DNA of 9,792 bases from an uncultured archaeon (GTDB lineage: Archaea; Thermoproteota; Nitrososphaeria; Nitrososphaerales; CALBXV01): assembly GCA_937890045.1 (NCBI GenBank), contig CALBXV010000419.1, positions 1 through 9,792 on the forward strand, in the 5' to 3' direction. A model generated the notes under the pieces. It was given only the letters and a program-made list of their open reading frames with translations, ran no database searches and was not told the origin of the DNA. The number at the start of each line of letters is the position of its first letter. The stretch's first letter is position 1. The position numbers were made by a program, and so were the translations under genes. Positions 1-6,300 of the stretch are shown one piece after another.

Positions 1-1975
1 GTGCATCTGCTCTTGCATCTGTATAATAAAGATTTGTTCCTTCTGTTAGGTCACCTGTGTCGGCAGCTGCTATACGTGCATCTGCTCTTGCGTTTGTATA
101 GTAAAGGTTTGTACCTTCAGCAACACTAGATGTTGTAGCTGCGATATGTGTAACTTCTTTTGTTGTTGCGTTATATTGTAAGTACGTTGTTCCTGCAACA
201 TTTCTAATTGGTTGAATAAACAATGCTGAAGCTGTAGTTGGACTAAATGCTGATCCGATAGCACTTAATACTATTGAATTATCACCTTGATTAATTTCAC
301 CTGCTTGCTTACCAATTGCTATTGAATTCTCACCTTGACTTGTTTGACCTGCTTCACTACCAATTGCTATTGCAGAATCTTCCTGATTTGTTTGACCGGC
401 TTGATAACCTACTGCTACTGTATTATTATCTTGCCCAACTTCTCCAGCCCATGCTCCAACTGCTGTTGCTTTTGTTTTCTGTTGGGTACTACCAGCTCTT
501 CGACCAAGTGCTGTAGCTTCAACACCTTGTTGTAAACTGCCTGCTTTCTCACCTAAGGCTACTGCCCATTGGCTTTGGGATGTTTCGCCAGCGTAATCAC
601 CAATTGCTACAGCATTAGCACCTAATCCATTAACATCTCTACCTATTCCTACTGCGGTTGGACCTGACGCTCCAGTTTTATTATTTAAATTCGCCCAATT
701 AAGTGCCGCAATTGCTCTTGCATCGGTGTAATATAAGTTAGTACCTTCTGTAATATTAGTAGTCGATGGTGTTTGAAATGTTAAAGCACCACTTCCATCT
801 GTTGTCATTACTTGATTTGCTGTACCATCTGATGTCGGATAACCTATATCACTTATAACAACATTTACAGGTGAACTACCAGTGTTACCTAGTAGTACCC
901 GAGTATTAGTAACATCTAATGTTATATAGCCTACTGCTGATGATGTGTTAGTACCAGCATCATCAATTGTAAAATGGCTAATTGCCAAATCGCCATCTTG
1001 CTCATTACCAACTACCCATTTATGCCCAGAGCCGGATGTTACTGGTATACTGTTAAATACTATACCACTAAATGTAGGAGCAGCCGCAGGGCCACTGGTT
1101 GGTGTTGCATTTATAGTTATACTACCACTACCTACACCACCAAATCCTGGACTGTTTGCGGTTCCAAGTCCCAAATTAGTTGCAGCTGTTCCTGCATTAG
1201 CAATGTCACTTAAATTATTTGCTACTGTAAGATAATCGGCCGCCGTTTCTACAGCCATGGTGCCCAATCCTAAATTAGTTCTTGCATCTGCGGCATTAGC
1301 TGCTCCTGTGCCACCTAACATAACTGTTATCGGAGGTGTAATACCTCCCCATGCGCCAGCATTATTATAAAGAAAGTCGCCGGGTGACGCCGGTACAGTA
1401 ATATTAGAAGTGCTAATACCTGTAAGACCAGCACCGCTACCTGTAAATGATGTAGCGGCAACTGTACCTGCTACGGTGACTGTGTTATTCGTTAAAGTTA
1501 TTAAATCTTCATCAGTTGTTTTTAAACCTATTTGACTACCATCTAAGTAAAGTAAATCTACTTGTAAAGCGGTTAATGTGCCAAGATTTTGTAAGTTACT
1601 ATTAACAATACTAGTACCAAGTGTGGTAGCACTTAATATTGAAACGTTATTAATTTTATATTCTTTACCAGTTACCAAATCTATGTGATCGCTTGATGTC
1701 CAACTGTCGGTTGCATCTAGCCAATTCCATGTTTTATTTGAAGGCGTATGGACACCTCCTGCAAAAGTACCGCCAAGCAATGTTAAGCCGCCAGCATTAG
1801 CGTTTGTATCTAATGGGCCACTTTCTAATGTTCCACTTGTTATTATAATGGGTACATCATTTAATGTAATATTATTATCGTCAGTTGTTAATTCTTGTAC
1901 ATCAATTGATGTTGTACTTCCTGAAATAATAACATTACCGTCAATATTTAAATTTTTAACAGAGCTGTTTGCCAT
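1..1975 (-). CDS. Tail-fibre-like virion structural protein, 3' end beyond the window
   Basis: Reading the minus strand from ATG at 1975-1973 gives an open frame without a stop to the left edge (658 codons), so the C-terminus is missing. The N-terminus (MANSSVKNLNIDGNVIISGS) and a stretch near residues 24-38 (DVQELTTDDNNITLN) look like the beta-rich start of marine phage fibre and structural proteins. Residues 221-239 and 259-270 carry the fibre motif GGTGA...NLGLGT. Residues 455-566 are seven exact 16-residue repeats with an AIAIG..AG core, like the head repeats of YadA-type trimeric adhesins. TEGTNLYYTDARA-type motifs occur at 409-421, 619-631 and 644-656. The composition is rich in Thr, Ala, Gly and Asn. 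An AGGA ribosome site lies about 9 nt before the ATG, and a late promoter motif lies 37 nt upstream. By analogy the protein should be a trimeric fibre or receptor-contacting part. The receptor and attachment point are unknown, and any C-terminal chaperone domain would lie outside the window. Confidence 0.88.
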   Translation of the reverse strand, partial: MANSSVKNLNIDGNVIISGSTTSIDVQELTTDDNNITLNDVPIIITSGTLESGPLDTNANAGGLTLLGGTFAGGVHTPSNKTWNWLDATDSWTSSDHIDLVTGKEYKINNVSILSATTLGTSIVNSNLQNLGTLTALQVDLLYLDGSQIGLKTTDEDLITLTNNTVTVAGTVAATSFTGSGAGLTGISTSNITVPASPGDFLYNNAGAWGGITPPITVMLGGTGAANAADARTNLGLGTMAVETAADYLTVANNLSDIANAGTAATNLGLGTANSPGFGGVGSGSITINATPTSGPAAAPTFSGIVFNSIPVTSGSGHKWVVGNEQDGDLAISHFTIDDAGTNTSSAVGYITLDVTNTRVLLGNTGSSPVNVVISDIGYPTSDGTANQVMTTDGSGALTFQTPSTTNITEGTNLYYTDARAIAALNWANLNNKTGASGPTAVGIGRDVNGLGANAVAIGDYAGETSQSQWAVALGEKAGSLQQGVEATALGRRAGSTQQKTKATAVGAWAGEVGQDNNTVAVGYQAGQTNQEDSAIAIGSEAGQTSQGENSIAIGKQAGEINQGDNSIVLSAIGSAFSPTTASALFIQPIRNVAGTTYLQYNATTKEVTHIAATTSSVAEGTNLYYTNARADARIAAADTGDLTEGTNLYYTDARADA
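2..121 (-). repeat. TEGTNLYYT(D/N)ARA fibre repeats, about 25-residue period
   Basis: Codons 619-658 of the fibre gene hold two adjacent copies of EGTNLYYT(D/N)ARADA. The DNA repeats with an offset of 75 nt: the same 16-base start, gtgcatctgctcttgc, occurs at 1 and at 76. A third, isolated copy lies at codons 409-421. The array runs into the left edge, so more copies probably follow. Such motifs recur in marine phage fibres and are inferred to mark joints between beta-structured or coiled segments. Confidence 0.75.
278..613 (-). repeat. Seven tandem 16-residue YadA-head-like repeats in the fibre gene
   Basis: Codons 455-566 divide cleanly into seven 16-residue units starting AVAIG, AVALG, ATALG, ATAVG, TVAVG, AIAIG and SIAIG. 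Each has AG at positions 8-9 and usually Q at position 13 (48-nt period). A degenerate unit precedes them (near 440-454) and one follows (from 567). This is the spacing of left-handed parallel beta-roll head repeats in trimeric autotransporter adhesins. The nucleotide sequence varies between copies, so the array is old and held by selection on the protein. Confidence 0.8.
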
Positions 1976-2011
1976 ATTTTCAAATCCTATCTTTAATAAC
2001 TATATAATTTA

Positions 2012-2019
2012 TATTTATC
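2012..2019 (-). promoter_or_regulatory. T4-type late promoter (GATAAATA) for the fibre gene
   Basis: The minus strand reads GATAAATATAA here, matching 7 of 8 bases of the T4 late -10 element TATAAATA and fitting the relaxed NATAAATA form of marine T4-like phages. It lies 37 nt upstream of the fibre ATG and just downstream of the terminator-like hairpin after gp23, where a new transcription unit should start. T4-type late promoters are read by a sigma-like gp55 factor and need no -35 box. No transcript data are available. Confidence 0.65.
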
Positions 2020-2047
2020 TATTATACCCGGCGAACCGCCATTAAGG

Positions 2048-2070
2048 AAACCCGGGATAAACCCGGGTTT
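2048..2070 (-). terminator. Terminator-like hairpin after gp23
   Basis: A perfect 9-bp stem (aaacccggg paired with cccgggttt) encloses a 5-nt loop, 26 nt downstream of the gp23 stop codon. Six of the nine pairs are G-C. In the minus-strand transcript the stem ends in UUU followed by CC, so the U-tract is short and efficiency uncertain. The symmetric shape could also act on the plus strand or protect the 3' end of the abundant capsid message. T4 likewise places a terminator after gene 23. Confidence 0.65.
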
Positions 2071-2095
2071 CAATATATAAATTATCTTTACTATT

Positions 2096-3286
2096 TTATA
2101 GGAAAGATAGATGTTCCACGGAAATACCAGATACGTAGTCGCCTGCGTTACCGAAAGAGTTTGCTGTGTTAGTTAGCTCTTTGTAACCATATCGTGTCAA
2201 GAATGATACGACCGGCTCGAATTTTTCTGGATCCATTACTACACCACTACTCATCAGTGGTACATATGGGCAGTAGAATGCAGCTGCGTCTGTCTCTGTT
2301 GAGCCTTTGTAGCCCAATAGGATGTCTGCGTATCCTAGACCACGATCAGTGTAATATGTATCAACATATACTCGCAATGTACCGTTCAATGTACCTACAA
2401 ACTTAACGTTTGTGGGTGCTTCGAATGTACCTTCAGTTGTACGTGCAAATGCTGATGTTGTTGCACTTTGTAGTGCTGTTAGCACACTTGGTGAAACAAC
2501 TGCCCAGTTTGCCGCGCCGCGTCGTGTGCGGGCTGCTACTAGGTTTGCTTGCTCGTTCATTTGAATTGCTAGTACTGCATGTCGATCGCCTACATAGTGA
2601 GGTGTGCCCGTAAAGGTACCATTCTGATCGTAAACTGCATGTTGTCCAGCTAGTGAACGCAGTGATGCTAAAATCTCTTGGTCAATTTCTGTTGTAATTT
2701 CTTGTGCTAGAGCAGCTAAAATTTCTGCTTCAACGTCAAGACCGTGCATTGCCTGTGCATCTTGTGCAGCTTCGAAGGTCCAACGTGCGCTGAGCCTACG
2801 TGACTTTGCTTCTACAACTTCTTTGATGATCTGGATGCTTATACGTTTGCCAGCTAACCCTTCTTGGGCGGCTGTATATGATGCTTTATCATCTGCTAAG
2901 TTACCTGAATAACCAGCTGCAATTTTGAAGGGACTTAATGCCTCTTCACCAGCTGTTGTGTCTACGCCGCTTGCGCTATTAAAGCTGTCTGCGTAACGTA
3001 CACGTAATGTATGAATCTGACCAACTGGGCCAGTCATGGGTTGAACGCCAATTAACTCGTTAGCAATAACGGTTGGCATTACACGTCTAATCACTGGAAG
3101 AATTACCTTGTTTAGAGCAGCTACATTACCGGCCTGTGTTGCGCCAGCAGTAGCGGCCTCTGCAAGGTATGACTTTGTGTTCTCTAGGATGACATTCATA
3201 GTCTGCTTGCGCTGACCATCCAGTCCTTCCATTAGAGCTTCTTTAGTGGCTCCCCAGTTTTGACTCTCTGTTAGGTTTTCTGCCAT
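2096..3286 (-). CDS. gp23: Major capsid protein gp23 (precursor)
   Basis: This 396-residue HK97-fold capsid protein builds the hexamers of the head shell. Family signatures include an SARWTFEAAQDAQAMHGLD block near residues 166-184 followed by EAEILAALAQEIT, and a C-terminal FYCPYVPLMSSGVVMDPEKF block, then SFLTRYGYKELTNTANSFGN, ending LSFL. The N-terminus has a likely gp21 cleavage site, L41-A42-E43 before A44, with a second match at L18-M19-E20 before G21, so the mature form would begin near residue 44. It is clearly shorter than T4 gp23 (521 residues). AAGGAG at 3300-3295, 8 nt before the ATG, is a strong ribosome site overlapping the gp22 stop codon. It is the last gene of the tight block 67-21-22-23 and is followed by a hairpin. 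Identity is secure. Confidence 0.96.
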   Translation of the reverse strand: MAENLTESQNWGATKEALMEGLDGQRKQTMNVILENTKSYLAEAATAGATQAGNVAALNKVILPVIRRVMPTVIANELIGVQPMTGPVGQIHTLRVRYADSFNSASGVDTTAGEEALSPFKIAAGYSGNLADDKASYTAAQEGLAGKRISIQIIKEVVEAKSRRLSARWTFEAAQDAQAMHGLDVEAEILAALAQEITTEIDQEILASLRSLAGQHAVYDQNGTFTGTPHYVGDRHAVLAIQMNEQANLVAARTRRGAANWAVVSPSVLTALQSATTSAFARTTEGTFEAPTNVKFVGTLNGTLRVYVDTYYTDRGLGYADILLGYKGSTETDAAAFYCPYVPLMSSGVVMDPEKFEPVVSFLTRYGYKELTNTANSFGNAGDYVSGISVEHLSFL

Positions 3287-3294
3287 TGTAAATA

Positions 3295-3300
3295 CTCCTT
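3295..3300 (-). promoter_or_regulatory. Strong ribosome binding site of gp23
   Basis: The minus strand reads TAAGGAG then 8 nt then ATG. The AAGGAG is a full Shine-Dalgarno match whose two leading A's belong to the gp22 stop codon. It is better than the sites of gp20 and gp21, fitting the very high demand for capsid subunits and coupling gp23 to gp22 translation. Confidence 0.7.
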
Positions 3301-4375
3301 ATTTTATACCTGCTAATTTTTTTAGATGGATAATGTTTCCACTATTTGCATCTTGTTGTGTCTCTTCTTTAGGTGCTACTTTATCACCAGTTCGTTCGGT
3401 GAGTGCTACCTTAGAAGTTTCATCCTTACGTACAGTTTCATTTAAAACTGCTGGTAAGTATTTTTGGAAACTACCTTTCAGGTTCTTTGTTTGAACACTT
3501 TCTAGTAACTCTTCCATAATACCTCTCTTACTCTTTGCTAAAGGTGTAAGCAGTTCACCCATGATTTTATCACGGTTGATTTTGTCGTTAAGTTTCTTAA
3601 CTTCAATTTCTGCGTTATCCTTTGCTTCTGTAAGGGAGGCAATATTCTTATCTTGTTCCTCAATATTGCTATTGAGCTTGCGAACTTCTGTGCCTTCTGC
3701 AAGATACGAAGTCATATATTCAGTTGCAAAAGATTCAAAAATCTTGCGTCCAAAGTTATTTTCCCTGGCTGCTTTGATATCTTCTTTAAGTTGTGTCATT
3801 TCACTACGTAGTACATCTTCAACAACCTTTTCGACTGTTGTAGCTGCACGTTTAATGAATGACTGCTTTGCGTCATCAAGTTTTTGACGACCACTTGCAA
3901 TCAACTTAACTTTTGCCTCTGCGAGAGACTTCTTATCTTCATTGAACTCAGCAATTTCATTTGCGAGTTGCTTTAGCACAAAACCCTCAAGTTTATTAAA
4001 ATTATCAAATTGCTTATTACGATCTTCACGGAGTTCGACGATTTCATTCCGTAATGTTTCCATTACAAAATTAGAAAGGGCATTTGTGTGCTCCTTCACG
4101 TTCTGTTTATACTGAACGCGAGCCCCAATTAAACCCTTACGGTCATCTGCAAACTCTGCAATTTCTGTTTTGATAGCATCAGACAACATATTATCCATTG
4201 CTTCAACAAGTTGATTCTTGTCGTTTTCATAGCGGTCTGCAAATTCTTCCCTTAACTCAATTGCTAATGCATCTCGAGCTTCAGTTAAATTTGCGTCCCA
4301 TGCTGACTGAATACTGGCCTTAGTATTCTCATCTAAAAGATCGCTTTCGAGTAATTCTTTAAGTGCTTCGGCCAT
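3299..4375 (-). CDS. gp22: Prohead core scaffolding protein gp22
   Basis: This 358-residue, highly charged, almost entirely helical protein occupies the gene 22 position between the protease and the capsid protein. T4 gp22 is the main internal scaffold, which fills the prohead and is degraded by gp21. Related helical blocks recur around residues 40, 71, 111, 140 and 192 (for example TEIAEFADDRK, NEIVELREDRN, NEIAEFNEDKK), and residues 230-275 form a coiled coil. Seven sites match L-x-E before A/G/S (after E10, E32, E58, E153, E227, E250 and E292), as expected for a core that is shredded. The C-terminus (IIHLKKLAGIK) is a compact basic-hydrophobic tail that may contact the shell. AGGGAGA precedes the ATG; the gap from gp21 is 12 nt. 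It is longer than T4 gp22 (269 residues). The call rests on synteny, coiled-coil character and cleavage sites. Confidence 0.85.
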   Translation of the reverse strand: MAEALKELLESDLLDENTKASIQSAWDANLTEARDALAIELREEFADRYENDKNQLVEAMDNMLSDAIKTEIAEFADDRKGLIGARVQYKQNVKEHTNALSNFVMETLRNEIVELREDRNKQFDNFNKLEGFVLKQLANEIAEFNEDKKSLAEAKVKLIASGRQKLDDAKQSFIKRAATTVEKVVEDVLRSEMTQLKEDIKAARENNFGRKIFESFATEYMTSYLAEGTEVRKLNSNIEEQDKNIASLTEAKDNAEIEVKKLNDKINRDKIMGELLTPLAKSKRGIMEELLESVQTKNLKGSFQKYLPAVLNETVRKDETSKVALTERTGDKVAPKEETQQDANSGNIIHLKKLAGIK

Positions 4376-4387
4376 AATATTCTCCCT

Positions 4388-5029
4388 TTACTTCTTGTTC
4401 AATTCCTCAATAAACTTCAAAATACCTTCTTGTAGATATTTTTGAGCTTTTTTATCATAAACCATTGCTTCTGCTAAATTATACATGCCATAACCGCCAC
4501 GCATATTCCATAAACTTTCGCGTATTGCTTTTGGATATGCGTCCGGTGCGCTTGGTTGTGCAACAATATCTACGGTAACAATATCAAACTCGGACACTTG
4601 CCCGCTTTCGTTTACGTTACCGCTACCTCTACTTGAAACGCCTAGTTTTGCTCCACTTTCAAGTAATGTAGATACAATGTTCCCCATAGGAGTTGGAATG
4701 ATTTTTAATTTTCCATATCCATTAGGTCCATCCATCCACATATCCTTAATAATGTGACTAACCCGATCTAGGTTAACAGTTAATTCCTCAGGATGATCTG
4801 CTTCACCGAGGACTGTTTGTCCTTCTTGTAAGCGTTCGTTAATCGTTTCAACGGCCTTACCTATCTCATCAATGGGATAAACACGATCGTTTTGATTTTT
4901 AACACCACCTTGAATAAAGATCCCTTTCATATAAAGATCTTTGCCGACACCGTCTTCACGGTCACGTGATTCAACTGCTACTCTAGCCTGATTAGGAGTT
5001 AAGCGTTCAAATAATGGTTGCATTGCCAT
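4388..5029 (-). CDS. gp21: Prohead core protein protease gp21
   Basis: At 213 residues this is the length of T4 gp21, the serine protease (herpesvirus-assemblin-like fold) that sits in the prohead core, cuts after L/I-x-E, matures gp23 and destroys the scaffold. Visible family features are KGIFIQGGVKNQNDRVYP (35-52), GEADHPEE (75-82) with candidate catalytic His79, LGVSSRGSG (129-137) with candidate nucleophile Ser132 or Ser133, and the FDIVTVDIVAQPSAPDA segment (148-164) with Asp154 or Asp163 as possible third residue. Assigning the triad needs an alignment. The ATG lies one base after the stop of the preceding gene (TAA-T-ATG) and has only a weak AGG site, so translation is probably coupled. 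A second ATG two codons on could also be the start. Confidence 0.93.
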   Translation of the reverse strand: MAMQPLFERLTPNQARVAVESRDREDGVGKDLYMKGIFIQGGVKNQNDRVYPIDEIGKAVETINERLQEGQTVLGEADHPEELTVNLDRVSHIIKDMWMDGPNGYGKLKIIPTPMGNIVSTLLESGAKLGVSSRGSGNVNESGQVSEFDIVTVDIVAQPSAPDAYPKAIRESLWNMRGGYGMYNLAEAMVYDKKAQKYLQEGILKFIEELNKK

Positions 5030-5030
5030 A

Positions 5031-5906
5031 TTACCTAATGTCCTTTACAACGCTACCTGCGCCTTTGTCAGACTTGTCACCAGATTCGGCTTTAGGGCCT
5101 GCTGATAATTTAGCTTCTTGATTTGTTGTCATGCCTTCAGCAGGTTTATCTGCTGATCCGCCTTTTTCGTCGCCGCCTGCAAAATCTACAGGATCACCGT
5201 CAGTGTTTGCGCTTTTTACGTTTCCGCCTGAAATAGTGCTTTTTGCGCTGGCATCACCGTCATCGCCACCACTTGCAGCTTTTACTGCGGACAAACTTGC
5301 AGCTTCGTCTAACTCTTCAGTTTCATCATCTGAGTCTGCTTCTTCGGATTCAAAACGGACTGCTTCTTCTTCCGGTGCAATTTCCATTTCCATGTCATCG
5401 CCCATATCCATATCTATTTCGTCTTCACCTGGCACGTCTTCATCACCTGCCATTAGCTTATCAAATTCTGCTTTGAGTTCTTCTACTGCGGCTTCTAGAT
5501 CGTCTACTCGGTCTTCGACTTCTTCTTCACCTTCCGGTGCTTCGGCGTCGCCAATTTCCATATCATCTAGATCATCTACTGCTTCGGCATCATCTATATC
5601 TTCGCCATCGTCGTCGGCTTCACCGACTTCTTCTTCATGGTTGATTTCATTCCTATGTCGTACGATTTCATCGTCTTCCTGTGTAATTTCTTCTTCCCAA
5701 TCAGATTTGGCTGACTCTTCAACTTCGTCCTCTTCTGTTTCTGTGTCTTCTAATGCTTCTTCGATATCTTCATCTTCATCTTCAATTAAAGATTCATGAA
5801 TCGAGCGAGCTTTTTCGACAAATACAGTATGGAGTAAGTCACGAGCCTTCTCTTCTTCACTATTAATAAGGTACTCTAGTACCTGTTCTAATTTTTCTTT
5901 TGACAT
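5031..5906 (-). CDS. Acidic prohead core protein, gp67-like, long form
   Basis: This 291-residue protein starts with a short helical domain (about 1-40: EQVLEYLINSEEEKARDLL, then a VEKARSIHESL helix) and continues into a very long Asp/Glu-rich tract (about 41-200). It ends in a Gly/Ser/Ala/Lys-rich tail (about 201-291). T4 gp67, an 80-residue prohead core protein encoded between genes 20 and 21, has the same plan of a small helical start and an acidic tail, so I infer a gp67-like role. The length is over three times that of T4. Two sites match the gp21 consensus: I48-E49-E50 before A51 and L199-D200-E201 before A202. GAGGAGA lies shortly before the ATG, and the gene abuts gp21. The acidic tract could occupy space or neutralise core charge; cleaved acidic peptides are retained in T4 heads. 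It could instead replace gp68. Structural role likely, exact family less sure. Confidence 0.7.
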   Translation of the reverse strand: MSKEKLEQVLEYLINSEEEKARDLLHTVFVEKARSIHESLIEDEDEDIEEALEDTETEEDEVEESAKSDWEEEITQEDDEIVRHRNEINHEEEVGEADDDGEDIDDAEAVDDLDDMEIGDAEAPEGEEEVEDRVDDLEAAVEELKAEFDKLMAGDEDVPGEDEIDMDMGDDMEMEIAPEEEAVRFESEEADSDDETEELDEAASLSAVKAASGGDDGDASAKSTISGGNVKSANTDGDPVDFAGGDEKGGSADKPAEGMTTNQEAKLSAGPKAESGDKSDKGAGSVVKDIR

Positions 5907-5986
5907 CCGATTCTCCTCTTCAAACCGCGAAAGAGTTTGTAATAATATTTAAGATGTCTTACTTAAAAAGTGGGTATAAAGGTAGG

Positions 5987-6000
5987 TTTTTGGCCAAAAA
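5987..6000. repeat. 14-bp perfect palindrome in the gp67-gp20 spacer
   Basis: The sequence tttttggccaaaaa is a perfect palindrome in the 153-nt spacer between the small ORF and the gp67-like gene. As a hairpin it would have only five A-T pairs around a GGCC loop, too weak for a good terminator, so a symmetric protein-binding site is equally possible. AT-rich DNA makes such palindromes fairly common. Confidence 0.4.
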
Positions 6001-6014
6001 TAGAGTAAAATATA

Positions 6015-6057
6015 TTTAATCGTTTGTTTTAATCGTTATATACAATGTTAATACAAT
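6015..6057. repeat. Paired short direct repeats in the spacer
   Basis: Two 9-bp copies of tttaatcgt lie at 6015-6023 and 6028-6036 (13-nt offset). Immediately beyond them two copies of tacaat lie at 6041-6046 and 6052-6057 (11-nt offset). Offsets near one helical turn would put binding sites on the same DNA face, but these are short AT-rich words and no function can be assigned. Confidence 0.35.
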
Positions 6058-6059
6058 TT

Positions 6060-6287
6060 TTACATTTCACCAAGGCCAGCTTCTTCTGGTGGTGGTGCAT
6101 AAACCTTTGTTAATAGTTCTTTACGGTTTATTTTTTCATAATTACGAAATTCTCGAACTTTACGCAAAGTATTAAGATGTTCTAATGTAAATCGAGGCCG
6201 GCGTGTGTCATCAATCAATGCGACATTATGCTTGTCTTTTTCGACATCATAATAACCTTCAATTAATAAAAAATCACGTGCTCTCAT
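6060..6287 (-). CDS. Small conserved-looking protein of unknown function after gp20
   Basis: From ATG at 6287 this encodes 75 residues beginning MRARDFLLIEGYYDVEKD. The middle is strongly basic (TRRPRF, LRKVREFRNYEKINRKELL) and the end is a proline/acid tail (APPPEEAGLGEM). No membrane segment or signal peptide is visible. A GTG at 6302 in the same frame would add five residues and overlap the gp20 stop codon (GTGTGA). Neither start has a clear Shine-Dalgarno site; I prefer the ATG because the protein-like sequence begins there. Its place between gp20 and the acidic core protein suggests a head or portal assembly role, the slot that T4 gene 67 occupies. It is not acidic and does not resemble T4 gp67, and I do not recognise its family. 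Confidence 0.75.
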   Translation of the reverse strand: MRARDFLLIEGYYDVEKDKHNVALIDDTRRPRFTLEHLNTLRKVREFRNYEKINRKELLTKVYAPPPEEAGLGEM

Positions 6288-6292
6288 ATGTT

Positions 6293-6300
6293 TATTTATC
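6293..6300 (-). promoter_or_regulatory. Possible late promoter motif (GATAAATA) at the gp20 / small ORF junction
   Basis: The same GATAAATA octamer as at the two better-placed promoter sites occurs on the minus strand across the gp20 stop codon. It ends only 5 nt before the ATG of the small ORF. Transcription from here would start at or inside that ORF, so it may serve the downstream gp67-21-22-23 block instead, or be chance in AT-rich DNA. Confidence 0.35.

Noticed and set aside
70..264. 64-codon minus-strand ORF
   Set aside because: It is out of frame within the fibre gene, whose frame is open for 658 codons and carries recognisable motifs.
945..1235. Plus-strand 96-codon ORF with hydrophobic stretches
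   Set aside because: It is antisense to the fibre gene in a region coding for NLGLG motifs; the apparent hydrophobicity is a by-product of Thr/Gly/Ala codons read backwards.
3300..3308. Possible late promoter TATAAAATA before gp23
   Set aside because: It has one base too many for the TATAAATA element and is explained by the last gp22 codons (GGT ATA AAA TAA). The distance to the gp23 ATG would leave almost no leader.
5131..5799. 222-codon serine-rich open frame on the plus strand
   Set aside because: It is the mirror of the Asp/Glu-rich tract of the acidic core gene: gaa/gat codons read backwards give tct/tca/atc runs without stops. It has no ribosome site or protein-like composition.
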